Below, piece after piece: positions 20,369 to 32,114 of a stretch of 64,000 bases of DNA. The position numbers and the translations under genes are program-made. The notes under the pieces were generated by a model. The model saw only the letters and a list, made by a program, of their open reading frames with translations. It ran no database searches and was not told the origin of the DNA. Position 1 is the first letter of the stretch, and every line of letters begins with the position of its first letter. The stretch is from Posidonia oceanica (taxonomy: Eukaryota; Streptophyta; Magnoliopsida; Alismatales; Posidoniaceae): positions 87,614,001 through 87,678,000 of the forward strand of contig JAZBRS010000020.1 of the NCBI GenBank assembly GCA_037176725.1, read 5' to 3'.

Positions 20369-21571
20369 CTAGTCAGTACGGGCCTTCTTCGACTTCCTAG
20401 TGTCAGGGAACAGAGGTGCACCAGGTGGGATCTCATTAATGGGCTAGAGCCCCTGCACTTCAGTCAGATACTCAGGAGTACATCCTGAGCCCCTTGCTGC
20501 TACAATGTCTGTGGATTTTACGCCATGGCGCAGGAGGTCTGCTAACTCCATTGTGGGTGCAACTATGCTGAAAGGATAGGGCTGGACTAGTTTTGGCGCA
20601 GTGCTGTCGACAAATGCCCCTTGGCGGAGACCAAATTGCCGCATAACCCGGATGGGGTGATACTCCACGCCTTCAGTGAACCCCGGCAGGATGACCAGAC
20701 GCATGTTGCGGGCGCCGAAGAAGACGGTGAAGGGCTCTACTGCAGATGGAATGATACGCCAAGTTACTGTATCATTAGTCAGTTGTTCCAGCCTTTCGTA
20801 CTCCTCGCAGACAGTTTTGACAGTCTTCACGTGGCCGCTGTTGCAGTACGTCTCAAATACATGCTTCTGGGGGCGCAAGATGTCTACCTCCAGGTGTCCA
20901 GCCAACCACACTTGTACCAGAGCCCCGCAGCTATGAAAGTGGCGGCAGCAGTGCGAGATGCGGTCCAGTCTGCGGTACGTCTCAACCAAGACGACAAGTG
21001 CCAGGTCGATTTGGTGGGTCAACATAGCAAGGGCGATCTCCGCAATCTCAATAGCTACAGTCATTCGGCCATGACTAAAAATCAGCTCACCTAGGAAGTG
21101 GGTGACAAAGCCACGAAGCCACAGTTCATCTCCTAGTTCAGTGCACTTCTTGGAGACTTCCTCAAAATAGTTCAGGCAGAGCGCAAGTACAGGTCCGTCG
21201 ATGCAGACCAATCTCTTCTCGTAAATTTGTGCAGAGAGTCCCGTAAGTTGCCTCAGGATGGTGACATAGCCAGAACGCCTCATGAACACAGTAGGTCCCA
21301 TGAGCGTGGAGAAGCCGCAGATTCGGCATACTTCTTCCAGTGTAAGTGTCAGCTCCATCCTGCCAAAACGGAAGACATGGTGTGCTGGTTTCTAGTACCT
21401 TGCAGCAACACACAAGAGATGTCGGCTGACCTCCACATCAGCTGCTTTTAGGAGTCTGGGTGGGATACCCCACAGGCTCAGCTTTTCACGATCAGCTTTG
21501 GTGAGCATGGCTATCCATCCTCGGAGAGTCTCAGAGCAGTGTGCTGGGGTCACCAAGGTGGGGAAACCCAT
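20369..21571 (-). pseudogene. DUF7745 (plant-mobile-domain-like) accessory ORF of element B, two stops
   Basis: One reading frame of 401 codons from ATG at 21571 (MGFPTLVTPAHC) to TAG at 20369 (tail RKSKKARTD, basic, possibly a nuclear signal). It is broken by TAG at 21394-21392 (a Trp position, RY*KPAHHVF) and TAG at 20446-20444. The pattern RYxKPxxHVFRF, then LTLTLEEVCRICGF, HFLGELIFSHG, LVETYRRLD, LVQVWLAGHLEV and YHPIRVMRQFGLRQ matches the DUF7745/plant mobile domain type of protein known from plant genomes and transposons. It lies downstream of pol in sense orientation, separated by about 1.7 kb. Role in the element is unknown. No intron is needed here, unlike the antisense relative in element A. 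Confidence 0.72.
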
Positions 21572-23277
21572 TGCAAGCGAAAATGTAGGCAGCTGGTGCG
21601 AAATCTTCAGGTACCTGTAGCCAAAGCTGTTTCATCAATCCGAAACATGTTCAGGCATGTAACACTGGTAGACAGAGAAGCAAATGTGCATATAAAGCTG
21701 ATAAAGTAGTTCAAATGCTACAGCTAGCAATCAGACCACAGAATTCAAGCACATTCAGCTAAGCAAAAGGGGGCATCGCCTATACAAGGCAGAGCCACAC
21801 AAAAGGCACCCTTGTCCTCGTCCGTGCGGAGCGAGGAGACAAGGGAAGGGGGCTTCGTTTGCCTGGAACGAAGTCACAAAGGAGGCATGCTTGTCCTTGT
21901 CCTGTACGAAGCAAGGGGACAAGCGGAAAAGTGACTTTGTCCGTCCGGAGCGAAATCACACAGGGATTGGGGGTAGTGCCTAATTGCGTAGACCCGACGG
22001 CCCAAGGGGGGCCCTAGGGGGTGCTAAGGTTGTCCTGCTGCCTCTAGAGTGATCGCCCTGTCTCTAATTACTAATGCTTTCCTTGAGCTGCTGGACTAGT
22101 GATGATTAGTTGATCTGAAGCTTGGAGGCGGTCAACCTGCCTTGGCAGAAGTATTGTCCCAGTGTTGAACCGAGCCTTGCAGAGTGGGAGGAAAAGGAGG
22201 GGATGATTTGATAGCGAATAGATGCATGCATGCTCTATACTAAATCTATCGCCCTCAGCATACAGAGTGCTTGATGCCTGCTGCAAAGGAAGGAGCAGTC
22301 TTTGACTCACCAGACTCTACTCGGATTCCTAACTGTTGGTGGCACTCCGGAAAGGGTATTATGGGTGCTCAGATGGTGGTGTAGTGAGGACGGGCTCCGT
22401 GCCAAACTCTCAAGGAGCAACACCTACTCTTTTCATTTTTTCCGTCTCTCCTTTTTTTTTTCACATAGGTGTGTAGTATTTTCCCTATCCCTGGCCTGGG
22501 GGGATGATGGGTGTCTGGTAATGGCTGGGATGAGTGGTTAGGCCCCATAGGATCTATGTATTTCCCAAGTGCAAATTTGGTTCCTCTCTAAGACAGGGAA
22601 AGGGGGCGGAATCATGCTGCTTGCCTTTGTTTCTGGGGCTGACTTTTGTTGTTGCCCCTCTTTTTGTTTTACTTATTGTTGCATTTTTTTGTTTTTTCTT
22701 TCTTGTTCGCTTTCTCTTTTTTTTCTTCTTTTTTTTTTTTGGCTCGTAGGCTTACGCTGTCCCTAACTTAGAGGTAATGGGCGGCTGGTTTTGAGACAAA
22801 AGGGGCTAGGCTTTGTATGACCTGTGGATTGCAGGCGTGGATGTGGATCCTCCTCAAGGCAAATTGGAGTAACGAGGTCGTACTACACACCTCTATCTCT
22901 AGGGTTAACTCTTGTCTTCACCTTCTAGTCTTCTATGGTGGCTAGGCTAAGGCATGTAGGTCTTGCTGACACTCTCACACCCTAGGATTTTTTCCTCCCT
23001 CTTGAGGTGTAGGTCCTGAAAGGGTTTAGACATTTCGTCTGTCCTCATTGGATGGTGGCTCCTTCACTGATTAAGACATCTAAGTAGTGTCAGGTGAGGT
23101 AGAGGGTACTCCTTCCAGAGCAGGCAAGCATCTCCGATTTTCGTCATCGGGCTTAATGATAGTAACACACATAATATATTTACAACTTTCTTTGCTGAAA
23201 ACTAAACAAGCCTAAAATGCATGGGAAAGAAGGAATGCAAGAAGTAAGAAAGAAAAGGTGTGCAAGGTGGCGGCGGG
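21572..23277 (-). other. Element B region between integrase and the accessory ORF
   Basis: No coding frame is supported. Direct GAGACAAG/GAAGTCACA words occur at 21770-21990, and T-rich tracts at 22440-22460 and 22670-22742. A short upstream leader of the accessory ORF (21572-21660) may contain a splice acceptor (GGCTACAG), so the ORF could be expressed from a spliced RNA; this is inference. Confidence 0.55.
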
Positions 23278-24600
23278 CTATTGGTAGTACTGCTTGAGGT
23301 AGCATGAGTTGATCAGCTCAGACTGCTCGACCTGATCCATGTCCTTAAGGACTGCTGTGCCGCCGGAGAAGATCCGCTTGATTAAGAAGGGGCCACGCTA
23401 GTTGGGCCAGAATTTCCCTCGACCGTCGAGGAGATGGATGGCTCAGAGGACCATATCCCCTGGATTGAAGCTTCTGGGCCTAACCTTCTTCTGGTATGCT
23501 CTGGCCGAGCACTTCTGGTAGCACTAAGCATGATGTATGGCTTGCAACCTATGCTCATCAATCAGGTTCAGCTAGATATGACGGTCTTCGTCTCATTCTG
23601 CTTCTTCCAGCTCAGCTTCTCGTAGGATCCGCAGTGAGGGGATCTCTACTTCAACAGCCAGCATTGCCTCCATGCCATATACCAGAGAATACGGGGTGGC
23701 CCTTGTTGAGGTCCGGACTGATGTCCTGTATGCCTAGAGCACGTACGGAAGCTTATCATGCCAGTCCTTTTGACAAGGTTCTTGTTGGCAGACTCTACTG
23801 CACCATTCATCTGTGGCCGATAAGGCAAGGATCGGTGATGCTTGATGTGGAAGCTCTGCAGGTGGTCTTCGATCCTCTTGGCTATGAAGTTTGTGCCGTT
23901 ATTAGAGATGAGCGCATGTGGGACCCCATACCGGGCTATGATATTGTTTCTGATAAACTTTTCGGTAGCCATGGCAGTAACTGTCTTGTAGGAGGCCACT
24001 TCCACCCACTTAGTAAAATAGTCGATCGCTACCAGAATGTAGCGATGACCGTTGGAAGCTGGTGGGTGTATGGCGCCAATGACATCGATCCCCTAGGTGG
24101 AGAAAGGCCAAGGCGAAGACATGCTGTGCAATTCCTGTGGGGGCGCGTGTATGATGTTCCCATGGATCTGGCAGCTATGGCACTTGCGCACAAATTGGCA
24201 GCAGTCTGCCTCCATGGTTGACCAGAAGTAGCCTTGGAGCATGATCTTCTTTGTCAGCAGCACACCATTCATGTGAGGGCCGTAGGTCCCTGCATGGACT
24301 TGGAGCATCAGTGTGTCGGCCTCCTTTTTGTCTACACAGCGTAGGAGCATCTGGTTGTAGGATCTTCTGTACAGATGTCCAGCCCCTATCACATACTTTG
24401 ACGCCAGATGCACCAGAGTCTTTCTATCTGTTGCTGAGCCGCCAGGCGGGGGGCAGCCAGATTCCAGGAAGGCCTTAATGTCATGGTACCATGGGAGTTT
24501 GTTGGATCGGCCTCCTCGATAGTCATGCAGTGTGCGGGCTGTTCCATACGAGAGACTGATATGTCCACTACACGGCCTTCGCGTATAGAGAGCCAAGATG
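23278..24600 (-). pseudogene. Element B integrase
   Basis: Zinc finger (VHAGTYGPHMNG ... RKCHSC, about 24300-24170) and catalytic core. First Asp present in GIDVIG after a TAG at a Trp position (about 24090). The second catalytic Asp is Asn (ISNNGTN, AAT at 23903-23901), a single G-to-A change; the Glu (GAVESANK) is present 35 residues later. A deletion of about 14 codons with frameshift follows NLVK (about 23765). The C-terminal part ([11 protein letters not shown] ... FWPN*RGPFLIKRIFSGGTAVL ... LKQYYQ) continues with several TAG or TGA stops to the pol stop at 23278. Inactive. Confidence 0.85.
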
Positions 24601-25060
24601 CAAGGGTTGCCAGGGCATCTACATAGGCGTTCTTGGCTCTATTCATGTAAGTGAAGCAGATGTCTTCAAATTCTCCTATCAGCTTCAGTAGGCATTCATG
24701 GTAAGGTACCAGCTTAGCATCCTTGGTCTTCTAGTCGCCGTTAACTTAGGAGATGACCAGCATTGCATCTCCATGCACATGCAGCTTGCGCACATCATGC
24801 TCGAGGGCAACTTGCAGTCCCAGAAGGCAGGCTTCATACTCTGCTTCATTGTTGGTGCAAGGGAATATCGTCTTTATTGCAAAGGGGATTAGAACTCGCT
24901 GCAGCATTGATAGGATAGCGCCGATGCCTCTGCCCCTTCTATTAACTGCGCCATCGAAGTACAGATGCCACTATAATTTGTCTTCAGGATCTTTCTGCTC
25001 TGAATCCTCCATGGCGAACAGGATGTCTTCATCAGGGAATTGTGTCTGCAGAGGTTGATA
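24600..25060 (-). pseudogene. Element B archaeal-type RNase H
   Basis: Second RNase H of Tat type: YFDGAVNRRGRG (about 24960), CTNNEAEYEACLLGLQ (about 24860), VHGDAMLVIS (about 24770), ending RAKNAYVDALATLASWL. All visible acidic motif residues are present, but stops lie in VIS*VNGD*KTKD (about 24745-24730) and before WHLYFDGA (about 24975). Clearly paralogous to 7790-8320. Confidence 0.85.
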
Positions 25061-25079
25061 TTCAGATAAGGGGAAGTCG

Positions 25080-25560
25080 GCCAGATGATCTGCCAATGCC
25101 TGACCCTTCATTGATTTCTACGTGACGAAAGTAATGTCATATTGAGACAATAACACCTGCCACTTAACACATCTGCCTACCATAGTCGGCTTCTGAAAAA
25201 GGTACTTGATGGGGTCATGCCGGCATAAGAGCTGAATCGGGTGTGCCATCATGTAATGCCTTAGCTTCTGTGCGGCCCAGACTAGAGATAGGCAGGTCTT
25301 CTCTATGGTGCTATACCTGGCTTCGCAATCAGTAAACTTCTTGCTCAGGTAGTAGATGGCACGCTCCTTTCTACCCGTTTCATCATGTTGGCCCAAGATG
25401 GTGCCCATGGAATGCAGCGTGGTAGAAAGATAGAGAATCAGGGGTCTCCCTGGCACAGGAGAGACCAGGATAGGAGGCTTGATCAGGAGCTGCTTGATCT
25501 TGTCAAATGCAGGTTGACACTCCTTGCTCTAGTTGATCTGTGCATTCTTCTTCAGGAGCT
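25080..25560 (-). pseudogene. Element B RT-linked RNase H
   Basis: Open for 112 codons at 25456-25118: LILYLSTTLHSMGTILGQHDE, AIYYLSKKFTDCEARYSTIEK, WAAQKLRHYMM, LLCRHDPIKYL. The first catalytic Asp position is Ser/Thr, as in element C, so this domain was probably already degenerate in the ancestor, as is usual in the Tat lineage. Confidence 0.82.
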
Positions 25561-26860
25561 TAAAGATCGATTCACAAATAGGAGTAAGTTGCACAATGAA
25601 CCGGCTGATAAACTACAGGCGCCCTAGCAGGCTTCCTACTTCTTTCTCAGTCTTGGAGGGTGGCATGTCTATGATGGCTTTAGCCTTACTTGGGTCTACC
25701 TCAATCCTCCTCTGGCTGACGATATAGCCCAATAGCTTGCCAGATGATACCCCGAACACGCATTTACTAGGGTTAAGGCGAAGCTTGTACTTCCTCAGGC
25801 AATCAAAGAGCTTCTTGAGGCAGATAAGATGATCCTCAGGCTCCCTAGACTTAGCAATGATGTCGTCCATGTAGACCTCGACTTCTTGGTGCATGAGGTC
25901 GTGGATTAATGCTGTCATCGCGCTCTGATATGTTGCTTCGGCATTCTTGAGCCCAAATGGCATGACCTGATAGCAAAAGACTCCCCAGGGGGTGATAAAT
26001 GAGGTCTTCTTCATGTCATCATCCGCCATTCTGATCTGATTGTAGCCGGAGAAGCCCTCCATGAAAGATAGCATCTTGTGGCCCGCAGTGTTGTTGACTA
26101 GGACGTCGATATGAGGCAATGGGAAATCGTCCTTGGGACTCGCCTTGTTCAGGTCCCTGTAGTCGATACATATCCGGACTCGGCCATCCTTCTTGGGCAC
26201 TGGCACAATATTTGCAAGCCACTCTGGATAGAGGACGACCTTGAGAAACCAACGCTGTGCTGCTTCATGATTTCCTCCTTGATTTTGAGTAGCCATTGTG
26301 GTCGCCACTTTCGGGGCTTCTGCTTTACTGGCTTCGCGTCTGGATCTAAAGGCAAGTTGTGTACCACGATCTCAACATCAAGGCCGACCATGTCTTCGTA
26401 GCTCCAGGCGAAGACGTCTGCGTATTCCATGAGGAATGCAATAAACTCTACTCTGGCTTGGGGCGGCAGTAGGGCGCTGATGCGAACCTCTCTAACATCT
26501 TCAGCTGTGCCAACATTGATAACCTCCGTCTCTTCCTCGACGTGGACGTTGGGCCCTTCCGGGTCGTCGTCATAAGGTTGGAACTCAGGCGATGATTCGT
26601 CATTCTCATCTACGCCTAAATCCCCCTCCTCCTCACATGCAATGAGTTTTGAGAGGATCTCCTTCTCAAATGTAGGATCTGTAATGTCGAAGGAGTGAAC
26701 AGGTTCCGCCTCTTGATCCGGATGACGCCTCAAGATGGTCACACTCACTCGAGTATTTCTGTGGGCTCGGTGGGTGACGTCCGCTTCAGTGGCCCCTGGT
26801 CCTGCTGACTGATCTAGCTGCTCTGTCTGTTCTGACCGCTTTGGCACCACTGTCACCGCT
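25560..26860 (-). pseudogene. Element B reverse transcriptase (single-base frameshift)
   Basis: The upstream part (frame of 26856-26149) gives the acidic linker and EFIAFLMEYADVFAWSYEDMVGLD ... KPRKWRPQWLLKIKEEIMKQ. The palm and fingers are in the next frame (26308-25613): FLKVVLYPEWLANIVPVPKK, CIDYRDLNKASPKDDFPLPHIDVLV, FSGYNQIRMA, MPFGLKNAEATYQ, active site YMDD (25873-25862), LGYIVS. Comparison with C (TTC CTC AAG) shows one base lost at about 26244-26247 (TT CTC AAG). The catalytic Asp pair is intact. Confidence 0.9.
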
Positions 26861-28110
26861 GGGACTGTCTGGAATACTGGGACTATACTGCCTGCTACTG
26901 TTGCTGTCTGTACTGCCTCATCCTCTGCGTTTTCAGATGTGCTCGCGGGGAGTGCTGGAGATGGGCAACTGTTTGCTGGAGTGCTGGAGATAGCCAGATG
27001 TGCTGCTTGTGCGGGGCATGCGTTGCACGAACCACCTAGACTCGCCTTCAGATTGTGAAGTGATTACCTCATCTGGTCTAGTGGATGCTGCCTCCAGTTC
27101 TTCTTCCAAGACCATGATTGAGAAAGGGTCTTGCAGTAGGGAGGGATCCATGGCCACAGCTTTCCCTTTCTTCAGCATGTGCTGCTCGGCGGGGTCTTCA
27201 GCGAACACCACGAGTTGTTCTTGGAAGAGCAATTCCAAGTCTTCAAGCTTGTTAGCCACCTGGGCTTCTGCAGTCGCACCTTCCTCGTCTTCGGAGGGCG
27301 TGTCGACGTAATAGGCACAAGCAACCTCTTCAGAGTCCTGCCCAGTGATTCCTGCGCCTACGGGGCCTGCTCTAGCTTCTAAACATATCACCGGCCGGGG
27401 CACCTATTCTGTTACTAGCTGGTTGGCTGGTTGACCTCATGGCGTGACTGGTTGCGGCACTGGAGGGATCAGAGATGTGAATAGGCTGGTCAGGGATGTC
27501 ACTGACAACGGCGCCGATAGGGACAGTGCTGTGGCCGGAGGGGAGGCAAAGGCACTCTTTTGATGGCCCGATAGTTGGACGATTGCTCTGAGGGATGAAG
27601 CACCGGCAACCATGTGTGATGGTGGTTGTTTCCATGTAGCAGCGGCGGGCGTCTTCCACAACGTTAGATCTGCTGAAGTTGACGGCGGTATGGCTGATGG
27701 TGCTGCCTGCTTTGCCTGTAGAGCTACTGATGAGGCGAGCTGAGTCACGCTGTCGCCTGAATTGATTGATTGCACCCCCGGAAAAGGTAACTTCAGTACT
27801 GGTGCGGCTGCGGCCGCGAGTGGACAAGCGACTGGTGCCTGTAGAGGTACTCTTGATCCTGGAGCTGCTAAAATGGCTGTCATAGGCACTAGTGAAGCTG
27901 CAGAAGAAGAAACCGTCATCTCTGACACGGACTTTGCTGAATCTGCCACTGTATCAGGATAAGGGAGGGCCAGGCAGACTGATCGGGAGATTGCAAGGCT
28001 GATCTGGGCTTCTTCCTTGGACTGTGCTGGAATAACCGTGCCAGGCTGCTCTTCATCAGAATAACAATCTTCTATGCAGACCCACTCCTCTGGCAGCAGC
28101 GGGGGGCTCT
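26860..28110 (-). pseudogene. Element B linker between protease and RT
   Basis: The protease frame continues through TGA (28109 region) and other stops as a Pro/Ser/Ala-rich, then acidic linker (CIEDCYSDEEQPG; KLEDLELLFQEQLVVF; MDPSLLQDPFSIMVLEEELEA) to about 27000, where the frame changes by one base towards RT. No recognised domain. In Ogre elements an intron is known between protease and RT; here the frame is nearly continuous and I see no clear need for one. Confidence 0.6.
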
Positions 28111-28111
28111 C

Positions 28112-29353
28112 TCATGGTGCTGGCTGGGCTGTTGTTGGGTTCGTGTTCGGGTCGAGAATACCTGCACTGACGAAGTTAGTGAGGTCCTGAGGGATCACGA
28201 GCTTCTGCTTCCCTGAATGCAGGCGCTCACCATCGCGGGGTTGCCATTCATATCCCAGGCCTTGGAACTTTTCGCACTCCTTGGTAGTGACCGGCTCGGC
28301 GATCCCTTGGCTGTGACGCCCAAGTGGCGTTCCCTTCTCATAGCCCCACCTGCGGCAAATGTTCTCGACCATCCTGGAAGGGTTGCAATGAATGGCCAGA
28401 GAGCTGACACGCTCAAGGAGAGGAATAAAGTTAACCGACTCGAACCGGTTAACACGGTATAGGGTATCTGTCGGCTTAGGATCAAATTGGACAGTTGGCC
28501 AGGATACATAAGAGACCACCTGGACCGGTTCCTTGTCAAAGTTTTCTGCCATTACAACGATAATATCGTCGTTGTAGCGAAACTTGATCATTCGGTGGAG
28601 GGTCGAGGGGATCACCTAATGCTTGTGCAGCCAAGGGCGCCCAAGTAGAAGATTAAAAGAAGGTTCCAAGTTGACGACATAGAACTCAACATCGAATTCG
28701 ACCAGACCAATGGTAAGAGGAATAACCAGGATCCACAGAGAATCATGGTGCGTGTTGTCAAAAGAGGTCATTCCTTTCACGGCAGGCGTGATATCCTCAA
28801 CTTTGAATCTGAGCTTCAATGCTGTGCACAGGGGGCAGACGTTAAGGCCTGACCCATTATCGACCAGCGAGAGGGGGATGCGAAACCTTTTGAACTGCAC
28901 CGTGATGAACAAGAGTTGATTATGGTTAGTCCCTGCCGGAGGCAGTTCATCGCTCGAGAAAGAGATGACCTGCGACTTCGCGATCATGCCTACCATATTC
29001 TCCAGAGTTGAAGGCTCGATGGTTTGGGACACATGGGCGGCCTGGAACACACGGAGAAAAGCCTCTTGGTGTTCGCAGGAAGAATGGATCAGGTCCCAGA
29101 TGGATATGTCAACTTTGACTTTTTTCAGCTGGGCCGTTATGTCAGCTAAAGGCTGGTCTTTTTTGGTGGCAGGGATAGTGGTGTTGGTGGTAGGTTCTAC
29201 AGAGGGGGGATCAGGGGATTGGCTTACTGGAGGCTGGCTTACAGGTGGGGATGGGTCTGCTGGTGGTTGGTTTGCAGGCGGAGTGGGCTCAGGGGGGTTA
29301 GGCCTGGCTATTGGGGCTGCAGGTTTGGTTGCTGGGGCGGCGGGTCTGTACAC
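28112..29353 (-). pseudogene. Element B aspartic protease region
   Basis: Cleaves the polyprotein. After a Pro/Gln-rich stretch the domain shows LLFITVQFKRFRIPLSLVDNGSGLNVCP with the active-site Asp at about 28860, as in Tat elements (DNGS in place of DTGA), and ends with the flap and core LEPSFNLLLGRPWLHKH. A TAG (28616-28618) then interrupts, and the frame continues with VIPSTLHRMIKFRYNDDIIVV. The downstream part contains a G-patch-like GYEWQPRDG. The frame differs from that of gag, so a shift near 29400 or natural frameshifting separates them. Confidence 0.8.
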
Positions 29354-29460
29354 CCTCCCCGACCGTGTGACATCTGCTCACATTTCTACGGCGTAGTCAT
29401 AATGAATGCGGTGGGTATCCCTAGTTAGGTTAATGACCAGGGGAACACGAGCTGCGAGCC

Positions 29461-32114
29461 TTAGAGGGGTTGCCGGGGTATTAGCCGGTTGGCAGGTAGA
29501 TAATGGTTGTGGCTGGGAAGGTGTGCTAGCTCTAGCTGGGGTCTGGCCTGCAGGCAGATGGGGGGTTGAGCCTCTGGTTGTATGGTGGGCCTCACAGTAG
29601 TACGCTCCGGCTTGGCATCCAGTCGGATCATGTGAATCTCCGACTCGAAGCTGGCAAGCGCCGCAAGATAAAGAGAAGAGGAAATGGGCACAGAAAGATC
29701 CTGGATCAGATCAGAAGGGTCCACCACAGAAGTAGCGGGCCCAGAGGGGAAGAGAGAGTGCACACCTGAAGTCCCCACACCTCCTGGGCCAGAATGCTCA
29801 GGCAGGGGCTAGTGGACAATGCTTGGATTATGAGGAGCTGCTCCTAATGCAAAGGGGGATGCTGGTGGAGGGGTGGAAGAAGATGCTGCCTCCTGAGTGT
29901 TGATACTGATGACCTTCCGGTCAATCAGGTCCTGCACGGCTCCCCGTAGAGTGAAGCAATTGTTCGTCGAGTGCCCGACTACTCGATGAAAATCGCAGAA
30001 GTGATCCGTCCTATGCCACCTTGGAAGAGGATTCGGTGGTGGGCAGATTTCGGGGAGCGTGAGGAGTGACGTGACCTTGGGAAGGACGGCGCTCAACGGC
30101 TCTACTAGCTGAGTATAGTTGCGCTGAGGGTGGGGCCGTCTCTGCCCTTGGTTTTGTCCTTGCCGAACCGGTGGGGCTGAGTAGACCGGTCGGGCGGTGG
30201 TGGTGATCTGTGGTGTGTGAGGTGCACTAGGTGTGGGTGCATACCCTACTTGATTTGGGCCGGGCGGAGCTACCATGTGGACAGGAGTGGCAGGAGAGTC
30301 GACGTAAGCAACTGCAGGCCGCAGGGGATCCCTCCTTCTAGGGTTGTTGTTGTTGCCACCGCCGTTGTTGTTGGTGTTGCTGCTGCTACCACCGCTGCTG
30401 GGGGATGTGGCTTGCTTGGCGAAGACAGAGAGCGCTGGGAAATTGCCGCTCCGAAGGGTGCTCTCCATGCGTGTGCCGACCCGTATCAGAGATGCAAAAC
30501 TAGTGACAGCCTGAATGGCAAGCAGAGCGCCAGTGGATGGTTGCACGCCCCTAATGATAATCTCGATAGATTCCTCGTCAGAGGGTCTATCACAAACTTG
30601 TGCAGCTAGGGCACGCCAACGGCCGACGTACTCCCCGAACGGCTCGTTATTCCTCTACTTGAGAGCGACGAGGTCCTTGCGCTTAGGGACCAGGTCAAGA
30701 TTGAAGGAATACTATTCTAGGAACGCCCTGCCTAGGTCGTTCTGAGTCTTAATGGTGGCCATATCAAGTGACGTGAACCACTTGAGGGTCGGGCCAGTAA
30801 GACTCTTTTGAAACAGGCGGATCAATAACCTATCATCAGCCTAAAGCTGAGCCAAGTCTCCGCAATACGCCTTCAAATGGGCGATGGGGCAGCCCCTACC
30901 ATTGTATTTGTCAAATGCCGAGATCTTGAATTTCAGTGGGAGTACCACCTCTGGAAAGCAACAGAGGTCCCGGAACTGGTAGGAGTGGAAGTCCACACCC
31001 TGCACTTGTCGAAGTGCCTTCTCCAGGACGGTGAACCTATCGTCGTTGGATCCTAGAGTTGCTGCCAAAGGAGATGGGACAGCAGGGGTAGGGACTACAT
31101 ACGCTATATGGGTCGCACCGAGGTGCTCCTCCGGATCCACCAACGCATCGCCTGGTGAAGCAACGGGATGGCCGGCGTATCCATGCAGATGTGGAGTGGG
31201 TGCTGTGGGTGGTGCAAAGTATGCAGGGGGAATTACTGATGCACTAGATGGGGATATGTAGGATGCTGCAGTGGCACGGTGCCAGGCAGCGGGCTAGAGA
31301 AGTGCTGTGCTTGAACCAGCTCGAGGGGCTAGCCACCAGGTGGTGGAGGTGCATGCTATGCGGTGAATGAAGTGTGTGCAGAAGGGGGAGGCTGCACCCC
31401 TATCACCGGAGCAGAAAGCAGTTGGGGTGATGGTCGGGGCGGTAGGGCAGAAGGGATTGCCTAGAGAGCAGGAACAGAATGCAGAGGGACCTCAGGTGCA
31501 GAAGGAGCTGGAGGAGGGCGGGCAGACAAAGCCAGGCCCTGAAAGATCTGGGCAAGCTCCGCCAAGCGCTGGTACCGCTCTTCAGGGGTCCTGTCAGTGG
31601 GAATACTGAATTGCAGTACCGGTGAGGGACCAGATGGGGAGGACTTAGACTGTCCTGGAGGATAAGATCCTAAGGCGGAGGTCGCCGCAGTAGGGTGGGC
31701 TTCAGAAGTGACAATACCCAAGGAAGGAGGGGGCAGAGGCACCTCTAGAGCGCGAGCATAGGTCACCAAGATAGGATCGGTGACCGGGTCTAGAGTAGTG
31801 TGAGTCTGCCACTGCCCCACAGGATGCTGGGGTGCCCTAGGCGATAGAGGGGGAAACCCCGGTGTCATCGAAGGCACAGGAAGAATGGAAACAAGAGTCG
31901 GAGGAACTAAAATAGAACCCTCCGGAACAACAGGAGTGAGCAAAGGCTCAAGAGTGCGTTGGGCCATGGCTGACCGAGAGCGGGTAAGAATAGGGCTGCG
32001 ACGGAAAGGTGAAGAAGGATGCCTAGGAGGCGCTATATTCGCGAAGGCAAATAGCTCAGGAAAGGGAGGGTCGAAAGCAGAAGACGCAGCAGAGGCGTCA
32101 GTGAAGCGAAACAC
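29461..32114 (-). pseudogene. Element B gag
   Basis: The N-terminal part is Pro/Ser-rich (32114-31461, starting MFRFTDASAASS). After a frame change near 31250 comes the capsid-like domain (DPEEHLGATHIAYVVP, LEKALRQVQGVDFHSYQFRDL, FDKYNGRGCPIAHLKAYCGD, LTGPTLKWFTSLD, FGEYVGRWRALAAQV) with three TAG stops at Gln-like positions. It ends with a basic, Gly/Asn-rich tail and a zinc-knuckle-like CDFHRVVGHSTNNC (about 29990-29950), then a Pro-rich part (29778-29461). Gag packages element RNA. Start choice is uncertain: the in-frame ATG at 32114 or the inner MAQRT, which is also kept in element E. Confidence 0.83.

Noticed and set aside
20621..21094. 157-codon ORF on the + strand opposite the DUF7745-like frame
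   Set aside because: The - strand frame has family-type motifs and extends over 400 codons; the + strand ORF is its shadow.
23496..24221. 241-codon + strand ORF across the B integrase
   Set aside because: It is antisense to a clear integrase with zinc finger and core motifs.
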